Positions 51,262 through 59,595 of a DNA stretch of 64,000 bases are shown here, one piece after another. The notes beneath the pieces are model-generated. The model saw only the letters and a program-made list of their open reading frames with translations. It did no database searches and was not told the origin of the DNA. Position numbers and translations under genes: made by a program. Numbering within the stretch: the first letter of the stretch is position 1; every line of letters starts with the position of its first letter. This DNA is from Mycobacterium paraterrae (GTDB lineage: Bacteria > Actinomycetota > Actinomycetes > Mycobacteriales > Mycobacteriaceae), in contig NZ_CP092488.2 of the NCBI RefSeq assembly GCF_022430545.2, positions 1,178,001 to 1,242,000 on the forward strand. The letters are read 5' to 3'.

Positions 51262-52936
51262 CCCTAGTGCCGAATCGCGCGCCGACCGGCGCGAAGCTGT
51301 CCGGGTCGGCGACTTCCCAGTCGTCGCGCCAGCTCGGGGGTGCGTGGTTGAGCAGTTCACCGGGCTCGAGCCATTCGTAAAGCTCAGCGTACGAGCGCTG
51401 TTCGGTCGGCGAGACCCGCTTGCGGAGCATGTGCGGGTTGAGCATCGACGGGTCGGAGACACCCATCGAAGCCATCATGCGCATCGCCTGCGCGACAGTC
51501 GCGCGCTGGTAGTTGTACACCCGCTCGCTCTTGTCGGCGACGTCAAGGGCACGTGCCCGACGGGGATCTTGGGTGGCGACACCGACCGGACAGTGATTGG
51601 TGTGGCAGCGCTGCGACTGGATACATCCGGTCGCCATCATCATCGATCGGGCCGAATTGGTGTAATCCGCACCCTGAATCAACCGCTTGATGATGTCGTT
51701 GCCGGAGGCGACCTTGCCGCCGGCCCCGATGCGGATCCGATCTCGGAGACCGGTTCCCACCAACGCGTTGTGCACGATCATCAAGCCGTCGGTCAGTGGC
51801 AGCCCGACGTTGTCTTCGTATTCCAGGGGTGCGGCGGCGGTGCCGCCTTCGGCGCCGTCGACGATGACGAAGTCCGGCGTTATTCCTTCGGCCAGCATGG
51901 CCTTGCAGGTGGCGAGGACGTCGATCCGCGATCCGACGCAGAGCTTGAAGCCGATCGGCTTTCCGTCGGTTAATTTGCGAAGCCGCGCCACGAAACGAAT
52001 CAGCTCGCGCGGGGTGTCAAACGCCGAATGCGCGGCCGGGCTGACGCATTTCTGCCCTACCGGCACACCGCGATAGCTGGCGATCTCCTCGGTGACCTTG
52101 GCGGCCGGCAGCACCCCGCCGATACCGGGCTTAGCGCCCTGGCTCAGCTTGATCGACACGCACTTCACCAGCGGGTGAGCTGCCTTGGCCTGAAACATGT
52201 CTGGGTCGAAAGTGCCGTCTTGAGTGCGGGCGCCGAAGTAGCCGGAGCCGATCTCCCAGATGACGTCCGCACCGCCGAGGTGATAAGGCGTCAAGCCGCC
52301 TTCGCCGGTGTCGTGGGCGAATCCGCCCTTGCGTGCGCCGTTGTTGAGCGCGCGCAGCGCATTACCGGACAGCGCACCGAAACTCATCGCCGAGACGTTC
52401 ATCAATGCCATGTCGTACGGCTGGGTGCAGTCGGGGCCACCCACGCGCACCCGGAACGGCTCCGTAGGCGGTTCCACTGGCCGCGCCGAATGCACGAGGT
52501 ATTCGTATCCAGTTTGGTCGATGTCGCGCTCGGTCCCGAAGGCGAGCTCGGCGGCAGTGCCTTTGGCCCGCTCGTAGATCAACGACCGGACGTCGCGATC
52601 GAAGGGTCTGCCGTCGAAGTTGCGTTCGATGAAGTACTGCTGCAGTTCGGGCCGCAGCGCCTCCAGCAGGAACCGCATGTGACCCAGGATCGGGTAGTTG
52701 CGCAGCACCGAGTGCCGCCGCTGCGCCAGGTCGTAGACGCCGATGGCCGCAACGGCGGCAATCAATGCGGCGGGTATCGCCCATGCCCACGTCACCAGGA
52801 ATGCGGGGACCAGCAACGCCGCGGCAAGGAGGGTCACCACGGCGACAGTCACAAAACGGAGCAACACGCCCGCCTCTCGCGAAGGAATATTCGTGGCGAA
52901 GCGTAGCGGTAGCAAACGAATGCCCGCGACTGTCAC
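51227..52936 (-). CDS. Membrane-anchored FMN-binding glutamate-synthase-family protein
   Basis: A 569-residue protein. One or two N-terminal transmembrane helices occupy about residues 26-67 (VTVAVVTLLAAALLVPAFLV and WAIPAALIAAVAAIGVYDLA). A GltS/FMN barrel spans about 150-470 with GALSGNALRALNNGARKGGF, SQGAKPGIGGVLPAAKVTEE and VDGAEGGTAAAPLEYEDNVG. Cys438, Cys444 and Cys449 (CIQSQRCHTNHCPVG) can bind a 3Fe-4S cluster. The glutaminase domain of GltB is missing, so the physiological reaction is unknown. A GTG at 52867 is an alternative start. Confidence 0.87.
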   Translation of the reverse strand: MTVAGIRLLPLRFATNIPSREAGVLLRFVTVAVVTLLAAALLVPAFLVTWAWAIPAALIAAVAAIGVYDLAQRRHSVLRNYPILGHMRFLLEALRPELQQYFIERNFDGRPFDRDVRSLIYERAKGTAAELAFGTERDIDQTGYEYLVHSARPVEPPTEPFRVRVGGPDCTQPYDMALMNVSAMSFGALSGNALRALNNGARKGGFAHDTGEGGLTPYHLGGADVIWEIGSGYFGARTQDGTFDPDMFQAKAAHPLVKCVSIKLSQGAKPGIGGVLPAAKVTEEIASYRGVPVGQKCVSPAAHSAFDTPRELIRFVARLRKLTDGKPIGFKLCVGSRIDVLATCKAMLAEGITPDFVIVDGAEGGTAAAPLEYEDNVGLPLTDGLMIVHNALVGTGLRDRIRIGAGGKVASGNDIIKRLIQGADYTNSARSMMMATGCIQSQRCHTNHCPVGVATQDPRRARALDVADKSERVYNYQRATVAQAMRMMASMGVSDPSMLNPHMLRKRVSPTEQRSYAELYEWLEPGELLNHAPPSWRDDWEVADPDSFAPVGARFGTRVSATGGDVRRA

Positions 52937-52990
52937 GCTGCCGCGTTGTTTCTCGCTGAATCGCGCCCGGGCGTTACGCTCCCGGGGTCT

Positions 52991-53554
52991 TCACAGCCAG
53001 GTGTCCTGGGTGGTGGTGGTCAGAAAGGCTTCCAAGTCGTCACGCCACTGCGCCGGCCGCGTCTTGTCCGGTTCGATGCCGGTGTAATCGCCGCGATAGA
53101 ACAACAGCGGCCGCGGCTTGATCTTCGGTACCTCGGACAGTGACTGCACCGCGCCGAACACCACGAAGTGATCGCCGCCGTCGTGCACCGAGGCCACCGT
53201 GCAGTCGATGTAGGCCAGCGAGTCGTCGATGATCGGTGAGCCGAGATCAGAAGGCCGCCAGTCGATTCCGGCGAACTTATCCGGCTCTTTGGAGCCGAAG
53301 CGCGCCGAGACGTGCTGCTGGCTCTCGGTCAGCACGTTGACGCAGAACTTCCCGCTGGCCTCGATGGCTTTCCAGGACCGCGACATCTTGGTCGGGCAGA
53401 ACAGGACCAGCGGCGGGTCCAGCGACAGCGCCGCGAAGGACTGACACGCGAAGCCGACCGGGACGTCGTCGTGAACGGTGGTGATGATCGTGATCCCGGT
53501 GCAGAACTGACCCAGCACGCTGCGAAACGCACGGGCGTCGATCTGCCCGGACAT
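52991..53554 (-). CDS. hsaB: Flavin reductase HsaB (3-HSA monooxygenase reductase)
   Basis: A 187-residue FMN reductase of the HpaC-like family that supplies reduced flavin to HsaA. Family segments are FCTGITIITTVHDDVPVGFA near 17-36, FAALSLDPPLVLFCP near 40-54 and SGKFCVNVLTESQ near 67-79. The ATG shares one base with the hsaC stop (TAATG). In H37Rv hsaB is followed directly by nat; here an unrelated block intervenes. Confidence 0.97.
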   Translation of the reverse strand: MSGQIDARAFRSVLGQFCTGITIITTVHDDVPVGFACQSFAALSLDPPLVLFCPTKMSRSWKAIEASGKFCVNVLTESQQHVSARFGSKEPDKFAGIDWRPSDLGSPIIDDSLAYIDCTVASVHDGGDHFVVFGAVQSLSEVPKIKPRPLLFYRGDYTGIEPDKTRPAQWRDDLEAFLTTTTQDTWL

Positions 53555-54453
53555 TACTTGAAGCCGACGCTGAAGTCGTGACCCCAGAGGCTGACCGCGG
53601 TGCTTTCCCGGGCGATCCAGTCGTCGTCTTCGACTTGCCTTCCCTCGCAGCCGAATTCGACATCGAATCCGCCGGGGGTCTTCATGTAGAAGGACAGCAT
53701 CAGGTCGTTGACGTGGCGACCGAGCGTGGCCGACATCGGCACCTTGCGCCGCAGTGCCCGGTCCAGGCACAGGCCCACGTCGTCGGCCTCGCCGACCTCG
53801 ACCATCAAGTGGACGATGCCGCTGGGGGTCTGCCCCGGCATGAAGGCCAAGCTGTGGTGGCGCGGATTGCAGCCCAGGAAGCGCAGCCATGCCGGCGGCC
53901 CGTCGGCGGGCCGGCCGACCAGCTGCGGCGGCAGCCGCATCGAGTCGCGCAACTTGAAACCCAGTACGTCGCGATAAAAGTGCAGCGTCTCGACGTCGTC
54001 GCGGGTGGTCAGCACGACGTGCCCGAGACCTTGTTCGCCGGTGACGAACGTGTGGCCGTACGGGCTGACGACTCGCCGGTGTTCGAGCGCCGCGCCGTGG
54101 AAGACCTCCAGGCCGTTGCCGGACGGATCGCTGAACCTGATCATCTCATCGACCCGGCGATCGGCCAGTTCCGCGGCGGTGGCTTCCTTGTACGGCGTGC
54201 CCTCGACGTCGAGCCGGTTGCGAATCTCTTGCAGCCCTTCGGCGTTCGCGCATTCCCAGCCGGCCTCGGATAGCCGGTCGTGTTCACCCGGCACGATCAC
54301 CAAGCGGGCGGGGAAGTCGTCCATCCGCAGGTATAGCGCACCCTCGATGCTGCCCTTGCCCTCGACCATGCCGAGGACCTTGAGACCGAAGTCGCGCCAC
54401 GCCTGCATGTCGGTCGCTTCGATGCGCAGATACGCCAGGGAACGAATGCTCAT
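53554..54453 (-). CDS. hsaC: Extradiol dioxygenase HsaC
   Basis: A 299-residue two-module VOC-fold extradiol dioxygenase that cleaves the catecholic ring A of 3,4-DHSA. The iron ligands are His145 (QGLGHVVLTT), the second His of PRHHSLAFM near 215 and Glu in GGFDVEFGCEG near 266. The ATG at 54453 is chosen over the adjacent GTG at 54456 by similarity to M. tuberculosis HsaC. It lies 3 bp after hsaD. Confidence 0.98.
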   Translation of the reverse strand: MSIRSLAYLRIEATDMQAWRDFGLKVLGMVEGKGSIEGALYLRMDDFPARLVIVPGEHDRLSEAGWECANAEGLQEIRNRLDVEGTPYKEATAAELADRRVDEMIRFSDPSGNGLEVFHGAALEHRRVVSPYGHTFVTGEQGLGHVVLTTRDDVETLHFYRDVLGFKLRDSMRLPPQLVGRPADGPPAWLRFLGCNPRHHSLAFMPGQTPSGIVHLMVEVGEADDVGLCLDRALRRKVPMSATLGRHVNDLMLSFYMKTPGGFDVEFGCEGRQVEDDDWIARESTAVSLWGHDFSVGFK

Positions 54454-54456
54454 CAC

Positions 54457-55323
54457 TTATCCCAGAAAATCGATGGTCAGCTTGTTGAATTCGTCGAACT
54501 TCTCCACCTGCGCCCAGTGTCCACACTGGCCGAAGACGTGAAGCTGCGCACGCGGAATGGTCTTGAGCGCTACCAGCGCACCGTCTAGCGGATTGACGCG
54601 GTCCTCACGACCCCAGATCAGCAGCACCGGCTGGCGAAGCTTGTGGACCTCGCGCCACATCATGCCGAGCTCGAAGTCGGCTCCGGCGAACGACATTCCC
54701 ATCGCGCGGGTCGCCGTCAGCGACTCCGGGGTAGAGGCCAGCTCGAAGCGCTGATCGATCAACTCCGGCGTGATCAGCTTCTGGTTGTAGACCATCACCC
54801 GAAGGAAAGCCTCGAGGTTCTCTCGGGTTGGCTCGACCGAGAACTTCCCCAGCCGCTTGACGCCCTCGGTCGGGTCGGGCGCGAAAAGGTTGATGCTGAG
54901 CCCGCCCGGGCCCATCAGCACCAGCTTGCCGGCGTTGTCCGGGTAGTCCAGTGCGAACCGGACCGCAGTGCCGCCGCCCAACGAATTGCCTACCAGCGGA
55001 ACGCGTCCCAGGCCGAGGTGATCGAACAGGCCCTTGAGTGCACGAGCGGCGTAGCGGTTGAACTGCGCGTGCTCGGCACGCTTGTCGGAGAGCCCGTAGC
55101 CCGGCTGGTCGACGGCCAGCACGTGGAAACGCTCGGCCAGGACCGGGATGTTGCGGGAAAAGTTCGTCCAGCTAGCCGCGCCCGGCCCCCCGCCGTGCAG
55201 CAGCACGACCGTCTGATCGTGGCCGACACCCGCCTCGTGGTAGTGCAGCTTGAGCGGACCGTCGACGTCGACCTCGACGTACCGGGAGGTGGACTCGAAG
55301 GTGATTTCGTCAGTTGCCGTCAC
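54457..55323 (-). CDS. hsaD: 4,9-DSHA hydrolase HsaD
   Basis: A 288-residue alpha/beta hydrolase of the meta-cleavage-product family that splits 4,9-DSHA into HIP and a hydroxyhexadienoate. The nucleophile is Ser114 in LVGNSLGGGTA, the acid is in the WGREDRVNP loop, and the base is His269 in GQCGHWAQVE. HGGGPGAASW near 43-52 forms the oxyanion hole. It starts with GTG at 55323, 3 bp after hsaA. Confidence 0.98.
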   Translation of the reverse strand: MTATDEITFESTSRYVEVDVDGPLKLHYHEAGVGHDQTVVLLHGGGPGAASWTNFSRNIPVLAERFHVLAVDQPGYGLSDKRAEHAQFNRYAARALKGLFDHLGLGRVPLVGNSLGGGTAVRFALDYPDNAGKLVLMGPGGLSINLFAPDPTEGVKRLGKFSVEPTRENLEAFLRVMVYNQKLITPELIDQRFELASTPESLTATRAMGMSFAGADFELGMMWREVHKLRQPVLLIWGREDRVNPLDGALVALKTIPRAQLHVFGQCGHWAQVEKFDEFNKLTIDFLG

Positions 55324-55326
55324 TGG

Positions 55327-56511
55327 TTAGACCATGGTGTCGCCGGGCGGCAGCCCGAACGCGTGGTTGCCGTAGATCTGGTAAGCCCGCTCAGGGTCGT
55401 TGGCCGCGTGCACCCGGCCGGCATGCGCATCGCGCCAAAACCGCTGCACGGGTGCGTCACTGGCCAAGGCGGTTGCGCCGGACGCCTCGAAGAGCCTGTC
55501 GATCGAGGCGATCGAGCGGCCGGTGGCGCGCACCTGGTCGCGACGCGCGCGCGCCCTCAGCTCGAACGGGATTTCCTCGCCGGCGCAGAGCAGTGCGTAT
55601 TCGTCACTGACGTTGCCGATCAGCTGTCGCCACGCGGCGTCGATATCACTGGCCGCCTCGGCGATTCGGACCTTGGCGAACGGGTCGTCCTTGGCCTTCT
55701 CCCCCGCGAACGCCGCACGCACGCGCTTGCCCTGGTGCTCGACATGGGCCTCGTACGCGCCGTAGGCCATCCCGACGATCGGAGCCGAGATTGTCGTGGG
55801 ATGCATTGTCCCCCATGGCATCTTGTAAACTGGCGCGGTGTTGTTCTCGTAGCCGCCGGCCGTGCCGTCGTTCATCTGCTTGTAGGACAGGAAGCGGTGA
55901 CGCGGCACGAAGACGTCCTTGACGACGACGGTGTTGCTGCCCGTCCCCTTGAGGCCGACCACATGCCAGACGTCGTCGATGCGGTACTCAGAGCGTGGAA
56001 TCAGGAAGCTGCCGAAGTCGACCGGCCGGCCGTCCTTGATGACCGGGCCGCCGAGGAAGGCCCAGGTGGCATGGTCGCATCCCGACGACCAGTTCCACGA
56101 CCCGCTGACCAGGTACCCGCCGTCGACGACGGTCCCCGCACCCATCGGCGCGTAGGAGGATGAGACGCGGACGTTCGTATCGTCACCCCAGACCTCGTCC
56201 TGAGCCTGCTGGTCGAACAGCGCGAGGTGCCAGTTGTGCACGCCGATGATCGAACTGACCCAACCGGTGGAGCCGCATGCGCTGGCGATCCGGCGGACCG
56301 CCTCGTAGAAGACGGCGGGGTCGGTTTCCAGGCCGCCCCACTGCTTGGGCTGGAGCAGCTTGAAGAAGCCGATCTCCTGGAGTTCGCTCACCGTGGCGTC
56401 CGGCAGACGCCGCAGATCCTCGGTCTCCTGAGCCCGCTGCCGAAGTTTGGGCAGCAAGTCGTCGATGCCGTCTAGGACCGACTGGGCGTCACGTTGTTGA
56501 ATGGACGTCAC
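55327..56511 (-). CDS. hsaA: 3-HSA hydroxylase HsaA (flavin-dependent monooxygenase)
   Basis: A 394-residue oxygenase of the acyl-CoA-dehydrogenase-like fold (HpaB-type group D) that hydroxylates 3-HSA to 3,4-DHSA using flavin from HsaB. Segments are LQPKQWGGLETDPAVFYEAV near 53-72, GSTGWVSSIIGVHNWHLALF near 80-99 and SGSWNWSSGCDHATWAFLGG near 135-154. It starts with GTG at 56511 behind GGAGGAAGCC. It heads the hsaA-hsaD-hsaC-hsaB operon with a KstR site 36 bp upstream. Confidence 0.97.
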   Translation of the reverse strand: MTSIQQRDAQSVLDGIDDLLPKLRQRAQETEDLRRLPDATVSELQEIGFFKLLQPKQWGGLETDPAVFYEAVRRIASACGSTGWVSSIIGVHNWHLALFDQQAQDEVWGDDTNVRVSSSYAPMGAGTVVDGGYLVSGSWNWSSGCDHATWAFLGGPVIKDGRPVDFGSFLIPRSEYRIDDVWHVVGLKGTGSNTVVVKDVFVPRHRFLSYKQMNDGTAGGYENNTAPVYKMPWGTMHPTTISAPIVGMAYGAYEAHVEHQGKRVRAAFAGEKAKDDPFAKVRIAEAASDIDAAWRQLIGNVSDEYALLCAGEEIPFELRARARRDQVRATGRSIASIDRLFEASGATALASDAPVQRFWRDAHAGRVHAANDPERAYQIYGNHAFGLPPGDTMV

Positions 56512-56547
56512 GGCTTCCTCCAAAGGTGGCGTAATCAGAACCAAGAC

Positions 56548-56561
56548 TAGAACACGTTCCG
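56548..56561. promoter_or_regulatory. KstR operator of the hsaADCB operon
   Basis: TAGAACACGTTCCG (CGGAACGTGTTCTA on the minus strand) fits KstR with one weak position. On the minus strand it runs into TAGTCT, a possible -10 box, leaving a leader of roughly 30 nt with a GGAGGA site before the hsaA GTG. Confidence 0.8.
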
Positions 56562-56615
56562 ATTTGTGTCGAGCACTGTATTCCTGCACCTGGTAGCGAT
56601 GCCTAACCGCATTTC

Positions 56616-56629
56616 TGTAACCTGTTCTA
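56616..56629. promoter_or_regulatory. KstR operator of kshB
   Basis: TGTAACCTGTTCTA matches the KstR consensus, with an internal TAACCT that can serve as -10 box. The kshB GTG is at 56657, after GGAAGGGG. It is the second operator in the hsaA-kshB divergent spacer. Confidence 0.85.
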
Positions 56630-56656
56630 GTTATCACTGACGGAAGGGGCGGGGCT

Positions 56657-57736
56657 GTGACGGGCACGATTCCCGACGAACCACTCGGCAGCCACGTGTT
56701 GGAGCTCGAGATCGCCGACGTCGTCACCGAAACCGACGACGCGCGATCGCTGGTGTTCCGGGTCCCTGACGGGCCCGGAGTACCTGACGTGCCGGCGGAA
56801 AGGCTGCGTTACGCCCCCGGACAGTTCCTGACGCTGCGCGTTCCCAGCGACCGCACTGGCTCGGTGGCGCGCTGCTACTCGCTGAGCAGTTCGCCGTTCG
56901 CCGATGAGGCGCTGACCGTCACCGTCAAGCGGGACAAAGACGGCTACGCGTCGAACTGGCTGTGCGACCACGCCCACGCCGGCATGCGGGTGCATGTGCT
57001 GGCCCCGTCGGGAACCTTCGTACCGAAAACCCTCGACGACGACTTCCTCTTGATCGCCGCCGGAAGCGGGATCACGCCGGTGATGTCGATCTGTAAGTCC
57101 GCGCTGTCCGAGGGCGGCGGGCAGGTGACCCTGCTGTACGCCAACCGCGACGAGCGATCGGTGATTTTCGGCGACGCGCTGCGTGAGTTGGCCGCCAAGT
57201 ACCCGGATCGGTTGGCCGTCGTGCACTGGCTGGAGTCGTTGCAGGGACTGCCGTCGGCGAATGCGCTGGCGCAATTGGCCGCGCCGTTCACCGACCGGCA
57301 GGCGTTCATCTGCGGTCCGGCCCCGTTCATGGAGGCGACTCGCGAGGCGCTGGAAAGCCTGAAAGTGCCTGCGGCGCAAGTGCATCTCGAGGTATTCAAG
57401 TCGCTGGACACCGATCCGTTCGCCGCTGTCAAGATCGAACACGACGACTCCGAGGAAGGCCCAGCCAGCGCGATCGTCGAGTTGGACGGCGAAACACGGA
57501 CCGTGTCGTGGCCGCGCAAGGCGAAGCTGCTCGACGTACTGCTCGACGCCGGCCTGGATGTCCCGTTTTCCTGCCGCGAGGGGCACTGCGGGGCCTGCGC
57601 CACCACGCTGCGCAACGGCAAGGTCAGCTTGGAAGTCAACGACGTCCTCGAACAGCAGGATCTCGACGACGGCCTGATTCTGGCCTGCCAGGCGCACCCC
57701 GAGACCGATTCGGTCGAAGTCACCTACGACGAATAG
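56657..57736 (+). CDS. kshB: 3-ketosteroid 9-alpha-monooxygenase, reductase component
   Basis: A 359-residue electron-transfer protein for KshA. The order is an FAD domain (RCYSLSSSPF near 76-85), an NAD domain (LLIAAGSGITPVMSICKSAL near 131-150, CGPAPFM near 219-225) and a C-terminal plant-type 2Fe-2S ferredoxin domain with Cys306, Cys311, Cys314 (CREGHCGACATTLRNG) and Cys344. It starts with GTG at 56657. The distal gene at 57779 may share its transcript. Confidence 0.98.
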   Translation: MTGTIPDEPLGSHVLELEIADVVTETDDARSLVFRVPDGPGVPDVPAERLRYAPGQFLTLRVPSDRTGSVARCYSLSSSPFADEALTVTVKRDKDGYASNWLCDHAHAGMRVHVLAPSGTFVPKTLDDDFLLIAAGSGITPVMSICKSALSEGGGQVTLLYANRDERSVIFGDALRELAAKYPDRLAVVHWLESLQGLPSANALAQLAAPFTDRQAFICGPAPFMEATREALESLKVPAAQVHLEVFKSLDTDPFAAVKIEHDDSEEGPASAIVELDGETRTVSWPRKAKLLDVLLDAGLDVPFSCREGHCGACATTLRNGKVSLEVNDVLEQQDLDDGLILACQAHPETDSVEVTYDE

Positions 57737-57778
57737 CCGCAGCGTAAGTTCTGCTCAGGCTCAGCGAGAGGACGCACG

Positions 57779-58312
57779 ATGAAGCGGCTGGTCACAGCGC
57801 TGGCGGGGGCCGGTGTGATGCTGGCGTTGACGCCATCCGCGATCGCGCCGGCGGCCAGCAACACGGCCACGTCACTGATACCCCTCAATGACGGCAGCCA
57901 GCTCGAGACTCGCGCCACGCTCGACTGCCACGCCGCCAACGGCAGCTGTGACTTCACCGTCGCCGCCGGTCGCCGGACCGGCGACGCACTCGACGGATTT
58001 CCACACGACTTGTGGTCGCGGCAGAGCACCGACATCCGGTCGATGGACCGCACGCTGTACCTCGACGTGCACGCCACCGCGCAGTACGACCGGGTGTTCA
58101 AAGAGGGCGGGGTCGACAACGTCACCACGATCTACATGGGCGAGGGGCCGCTGGAGAAATACCAGACCACCGGCCGGATCGATGCGACCGACTGGCACAC
58201 CGGGCAGCCGCGCACGAACGTGCCGGTGATCATGTGCACCCACATCCAGGTGGTCTACGGCGGCAACAACATCACATCGCCGAGCACCTGCGCCCAAGCC
58301 AAGTTCTCCTAG
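57779..58312 (+). CDS. Secreted protein of unknown function (Rv3572-like)
   Basis: A 177-residue protein with a signal peptide (MKRLVTALAGAGVMLALTPS, cleavage near IAPAA-S at residues 25-26). The mature part has two cysteine pairs (LDCHAANGSCDF near 56-67, MCTHIQV and PSTCAQ near the end) and a beta-rich pattern (RTLYLDVHATAQYDRVF). No enzyme family is recognised. Position after kshB matches Rv3572, and the 42-bp spacer with GAGAGGA suggests co-transcription with kshB. Confidence 0.85.
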   Translation: MKRLVTALAGAGVMLALTPSAIAPAASNTATSLIPLNDGSQLETRATLDCHAANGSCDFTVAAGRRTGDALDGFPHDLWSRQSTDIRSMDRTLYLDVHATAQYDRVFKEGGVDNVTTIYMGEGPLEKYQTTGRIDATDWHTGQPRTNVPVIMCTHIQVVYGGNNITSPSTCAQAKFS

Positions 58313-58335
58313 TTCGTACGCGAAACGGACTCCAG

Positions 58336-58362
58336 GGCTGTGCTTTTCGAGATTTCACAGCC
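58336..58362. terminator. Possible stem-loop between convergent genes
   Basis: Arms GGCTGTG (58336-58342) and CACAGCC (58356-58362) flank a 13-nt loop in the 72-bp spacer between the convergent genes ending at 58312 and 58385. There is no T-run, so this is a weak candidate. Confidence 0.3.
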
Positions 58363-58384
58363 ATGGCTTCTCCCTCGCGGGGCT

Positions 58385-59236
58385 TCAGAGCTTGTCCGAC
58401 AACGCCTTCGCGAAGGCATGGGTGTCGCCCGGCCAGCGCGCCGAGACGTAATCCCCGTCGACGACGACGAACGCCGGCCTGGAATCAGTGGCAGTATCGC
58501 GGGCCAGGCCAGACGTTTTCGTCCGGTAGTGCGGTGAGCCCTTCTCGACGTGGCGGAAGTCCGCCGGATTCTCGAGCGCGCGAGTGACTTCCGCCTGCAC
58601 CGACATGTAGCCGGCCGGCTGCCCGGGTTCCTCGCGGTAGGTGCGGTAGTAGTCGCGATCCCAAAAGCGGGTGAGCCTGGTCAGGTTCCACGCGGTGCGT
58701 TCCAGCGTCCAGGTGAGGGCGGTGGTGCGCCGGCCGTAGAGCACCGAGCGGCCGGTCGCGGGATCGACGCTGCGGGCCGCCAGCAGCACGCCGTGACAGA
58801 TCGCGGCAACCTTCAGTCCGCGGGCGAAGGCGTCGACGACCAGGCGGTGCAGGATGTCGCTGTCGATGTAGGAGTGCATCCCGCGGGCGCGGTGTCCGCC
58901 GGGCAACAGCAGGCCGTCGACCCCGTCGAGCGTGGCGTCGGACCACCTCGTCGGGTTCTGGTATTCCGGCGAATATTGCATGGTGCGGTAGGCGTCGCGG
59001 GCGGCTTTGTTGGCGCGCAGCGCGCGACCTAGGACCGTGATGGCGCCCAGCACCGGCAGCGCCGACCAGGCGTCCAGCCCGCGACCGGTGATCATGATGT
59101 CGTCGGCAACTCCCGGTGCACCGCTTTCGGTGGCGAAGACGACGCGATGCCCCTGTGCGCGCAGGACCTGCCAGCTGACCGCGACCTCGGTCGGGTCGAA
59201 GTCGCGGTCGGGAATGGGGATGAGCACCGTAGCCAT
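58385..59236 (-). CDS. DJ-1/PfpI (class I glutamine-amidotransferase-like) family protein
   Basis: A 283-residue protein of the DJ-1/PfpI superfamily. MATVLIPIPDRDFDPTEVAV starts the fold, DGVDGLLLPGGHRARGMHSY near 104-123 gives the loop after the second strand, and the nucleophile elbow is AAICHGVLLAARS near 146-158 with Cys. A large C-terminal extension (TWTLERTAWNLTRLTRFWDR) is typical of the longer mycobacterial members. It could be a glyoxalase, deglycase-like or peptidase-like protein; no reaction is assigned. It follows the membrane protein gene by 13 bp. Confidence 0.87.
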   Translation of the reverse strand: MATVLIPIPDRDFDPTEVAVSWQVLRAQGHRVVFATESGAPGVADDIMITGRGLDAWSALPVLGAITVLGRALRANKAARDAYRTMQYSPEYQNPTRWSDATLDGVDGLLLPGGHRARGMHSYIDSDILHRLVVDAFARGLKVAAICHGVLLAARSVDPATGRSVLYGRRTTALTWTLERTAWNLTRLTRFWDRDYYRTYREEPGQPAGYMSVQAEVTRALENPADFRHVEKGSPHYRTKTSGLARDTATDSRPAFVVVDGDYVSARWPGDTHAFAKALSDKL

Positions 59237-59249
59237 GGTGCGGCTGAGC

Positions 59250-59591
59250 TTAGCCGCCGATCCCGTTGTCCAGACCGAGATGAGTCCCGAAATACCAAGG
59301 GAGGCCGACCAGCTGGACCACGATGACAAGACCCAGCGCGGCGAGCGCGACGATCGGCAGGACGCCGCGAGTTCGAGCGCCGATTCGCGGGACACCGAGT
59401 AGCAGGAAAAGCGGGACGAAGGCGAACTCCGTCCACATCAATATGCTTTTCGGCAGCTCGGCCGCTTTGTCGTACCCGGTGACATGACCGTCCGGAAAGC
59501 CAGTCAGGGCCAGATCCACGGTCGCCTGCAGGCCGAACCAAAGCGCGAGGAGCACGCCCACGACGCAGGCTGCAAGCCCGACGACCTTCAT
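59250..59591 (-). CDS. Small membrane protein with three predicted TM helices
   Basis: A 113-residue hydrophobic protein. Likely transmembrane helices lie near residues 2-25 (VVGLAACVVGVLLALWFGLQ), 50-68 (ILMWTEFAFVPLFLLLGVP) and 77-97 (VLPIVALAALGLVIVVQLVG). No family is recognised. It is 4 bp after fadE34 and 13 bp before the DJ-1 gene, so fadE34, this gene and the DJ-1 gene probably form a KstR-controlled operon. Confidence 0.8.
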   Translation of the reverse strand: MKVVGLAACVVGVLLALWFGLQATVDLALTGFPDGHVTGYDKAAELPKSILMWTEFAFVPLFLLLGVPRIGARTRGVLPIVALAALGLVIVVQLVGLPWYFGTHLGLDNGIGG

Positions 59592-59595
59592 CGAC

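Noticed and set aside
54643..56163. Long plus-strand open frame opposite hsaD and hsaA
   Set aside because: The translation is a His/Arg/Val-rich shadow of the conserved minus-strand genes and has no start signal of its own.
58340..58537. Small plus-strand open frame between the convergent genes and into the DJ-1 gene
   Set aside because: It is antisense to the DJ-1 C-terminus, has no ribosome-binding site and its product is Arg/Pro-rich without a domain.
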